Notes under the pieces: generated by a model
Databases searched by the model: none
What the model was told of the DNA's origin: nothing
What the model saw: only the letters and a program-made list of their open reading frames with translations
In this document: in pieces, positions 31,606 through 33,104 of the stretch
Layout: every line of letters starts with the position of its first letter
Numbering within the stretch: the stretch's first letter is position 1
Made by a program: the position numbers and the translations under genes
Source: an uncultured Lachnospiraceae bacterium
GTDB taxonomy: Bacteria; Bacillota; Clostridia; Lachnospirales; Lachnospiraceae
Length of the DNA stretch: 33,104 nucleotides
Assembly (NCBI GenBank): GCA_944380065.1
Contig: CALWGM010000038.1
Coordinates: 1 to 33,104 of the forward strand
Direction of reading: 5' to 3'

Positions 31606-33104
31606 ATGAGAGCAAGTGGTATTCTGCTTCCGGTCAGCAGTATCCCGTCCAGATACGGGATCGGCGGTTTTACAAAGGAAGCTTATGAGTGGATTGATTT
31701 TCTGAAAAAATGCGGGCAGACCTTCTGGCAGATCCTGCCCCTGGGACATACCAGTTACGGGGATTCCCCGTACCAGCCTTTTTCCACATTTGCGGGGAAC
31801 CCCTATTTTGTGTCCCTGGACGACCTGATCGAACAGGGGCTTTTGACCAGGGAGGAGTGCGACCAGGCGCAGTTAGGGACGAACCCTTCCTATGTGGATT
31901 ACGGCAAGCAGTTTGAGAACCGTTTTACGCTGCTTCGGAAGGCTTACGAGAATGACAGGAAGAATGACCAGACGGCGTTTGAGGCGTTTGTAAAGGAGCA
32001 GGCGCACTGGCTGCCGGATTACGCTCTTTTTATGGCGATCAAGGATCTTCACGATAAGAAAGCCTGGTATGAGTGGGAGGATCCCTACCGGCTGAAGGAT
32101 CCTGAGACCATAGCGAAGGCGAAGCGGGAGCTGGCGGATGATATCTGTTTCCATGAGCATATCCAGTACTGGTTCCTGACCCAGTGGGTGAAGGTGAAGG
32201 CCTATGCCAATGAGCAGGGGATCCGCATCATCGGCGACATGCCCATCTATGTGGCCATCGACAGCGCCGACGCCTGGAATAATCCCCAGCTGTTCCAGAT
32301 GGATGAGGACCTGCAGCCCACCCGTGTGGCGGGGTGCCCGCCGGATGCGTTTTCCGATGACGGACAGCTCTGGGGCAACCCTCTTTATGACTGGGATTAC
32401 CATAAAAAGACCGGATATGCCTGGTGGATCAGCCGGGTAAGCCATGCGGCTGTATTGTATGATGTGCTGCGGTTTGACCATTTCCGGGGATTTGAGTCCT
32501 ATTATGCGATTCCTTTTGGCGAGAAAACGGCCAGAAACGGGAAATGGATGCCGGGTCCCGGCATGGATCTGATGAACGCCATTGAGGAACACGTAGAGGG
32601 CGTGGAGATCATTGCGGAGGATCTGGGAACGATCACGGACAGTGTCCGGGAGCTTTTAGCAGAGAGCGGTTATCCGGGAATGAAGGTGCTGCAGTTTGCC
32701 TTTGGCGGCGACAGCGGGAATGTGTACCTGCCGCACAATTATGAAAATCCCAACTGTGTGGTATACACCGGGACCCATGATAACGAGACGCTGTTCCAGT
32801 ACATTGCCAACGCTTCGGATTATATTAGGGATCATATCAAAAATTACATGAACCGTTTCTGGGATAATTATGAGCAGCTCTGCGATAATCTGGTGCGGCT
32901 GGCCATGACGAGCATCGCCAAATACTGTATCATCCCCATGCAGGACTACCTGCATCTGGGGGAGGAAGCGCGGATGAATTTCCCGTCCACCCTGGGAGGA
33001 AACTGGGAGTGGCGTCTGACGAAGGAGCAGATTTCCGACGGGCTGGCAGAGTTTATCGGCAATATCACCCGGGTTTCCGGGCGCTGGATGGCGGAGCCGG
33101 AGAA
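31606..33104 (+). CDS. malQ: 4-alpha-glucanotransferase (amylomaltase), cut by the window end
   Basis: The first 499 residues of a GH77 enzyme; the reading frame is open to the window edge and only a few residues should be missing. It transfers alpha-1,4-glucan segments between malto-oligosaccharides in the cytoplasm. Catalytic residues fall at D291 (LRFDHFRGFE, nucleophile), E338 (IAEDLG, acid/base) and D392 (THDNET), close to the Thermus amylomaltase positions. N-terminal SGILLPVSSIPSRYGIGGF and SPYQPFSTFAGNPYFV are family blocks. ATG 31606 has GGGAGGATG upstream. It is divergent from the Cys-rich gene. Downstream partners, such as a glycogen phosphorylase, cannot be seen. Confidence 0.95.
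   Translation, partial: MRASGILLPVSSIPSRYGIGGFTKEAYEWIDFLKKCGQTFWQILPLGHTSYGDSPYQPFSTFAGNPYFVSLDDLIEQGLLTREECDQAQLGTNPSYVDYGKQFENRFTLLRKAYENDRKNDQTAFEAFVKEQAHWLPDYALFMAIKDLHDKKAWYEWEDPYRLKDPETIAKAKRELADDICFHEHIQYWFLTQWVKVKAYANEQGIRIIGDMPIYVAIDSADAWNNPQLFQMDEDLQPTRVAGCPPDAFSDDGQLWGNPLYDWDYHKKTGYAWWISRVSHAAVLYDVLRFDHFRGFESYYAIPFGEKTARNGKWMPGPGMDLMNAIEEHVEGVEIIAEDLGTITDSVRELLAESGYPGMKVLQFAFGGDSGNVYLPHNYENPNCVVYTGTHDNETLFQYIANASDYIRDHIKNYMNRFWDNYEQLCDNLVRLAMTSIAKYCIIPMQDYLHLGEEARMNFPSTLGGNWEWRLTKEQISDGLAEFIGNITRVSGRWMAEPE

Overview
The window looks like a chromosomal segment of an anaerobic Firmicute, most likely a Lachnospiraceae-type clostridium. This rests on Gram-positive style Shine-Dalgarno sites (AGGAGG-like), moderately high GC at third codon positions, a K+-dependent membrane pyrophosphatase, a GlpP-controlled anaerobic glycerol operon with a DUF1667 protein, and clostridial family members such as a 640-residue type II topoisomerase B subunit and a YtrA-type GntR/ABC cassette. 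Genus cannot be fixed from the sequence. All genes but one are on the + strand. I see no phage, transposon, CRISPR array, tRNA or rRNA.

Layout. 1-1169: an lrgA/lrgB pair behind a near-consensus promoter. 1192-5566: a type II topoisomerase operon (parE/gyrB-like then parC/gyrA-like) closed by a strong terminator. 5595-7770: a membrane pyrophosphatase with a GTG start. 7901-8743: a metallophosphoesterase. 8820-13799: a folate block with a structured leader, an unknown basic protein, 5-formyl-THF cyclo-ligase, folC, folP, a folB-folK fusion and a HAD phosphatase. 13812-19275: the glycerol operon glpP, glpA-like (FAD plus BFD iron-sulfur domain), glpB-like, DUF1667 and glpK, with a terminator in the glpP leader. 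19307-23068: pyrE followed by a VanZ-like protein, a small membrane protein and an unusually long M29 aminopeptidase. 23164-26826: purine genes purE, purM, purN, purD, followed by a HAD hydrolase. 27588-31100: a GntR regulator, ABC ATPase and ABC permease with a large C-terminal domain. 31105-31326 (minus strand): a small Cys-rich protein that converges with the ABC operon and diverges from malQ. 31525 to the end: a malQ gene cut by the window edge.

How the parts work together. The folate block makes and polyglutamylates tetrahydrofolate, which supplies the formyl-folate used by PurN in the purine cluster; PyrE supplies pyrimidines. The glycerol operon should turn glycerol into glycerol 3-phosphate and then oxidise it anaerobically, with GlpP sensing glycerol 3-phosphate by antitermination. 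MalQ handles malto-oligosaccharides, and the pyrophosphatase drains pyrophosphate from biosynthesis while pumping ions.

Most of this is ordinary core genome. The parts that deserve a second look are non-coding or architectural: an identical inverted repeat (GTTACTGC-N11-GCAGTAAC) upstream of both purE and the gntR-ABC operon; a G8 tract where loss of one G would fuse the GntR regulator to the ABC ATPase; a folate-operon leader with pseudoknot-like alternative pairings; a glycerol-3-phosphate dehydrogenase module in which a DUF1667 protein stands where GlpC would be; and an M29 peptidase with a long, unassigned N-terminal half.
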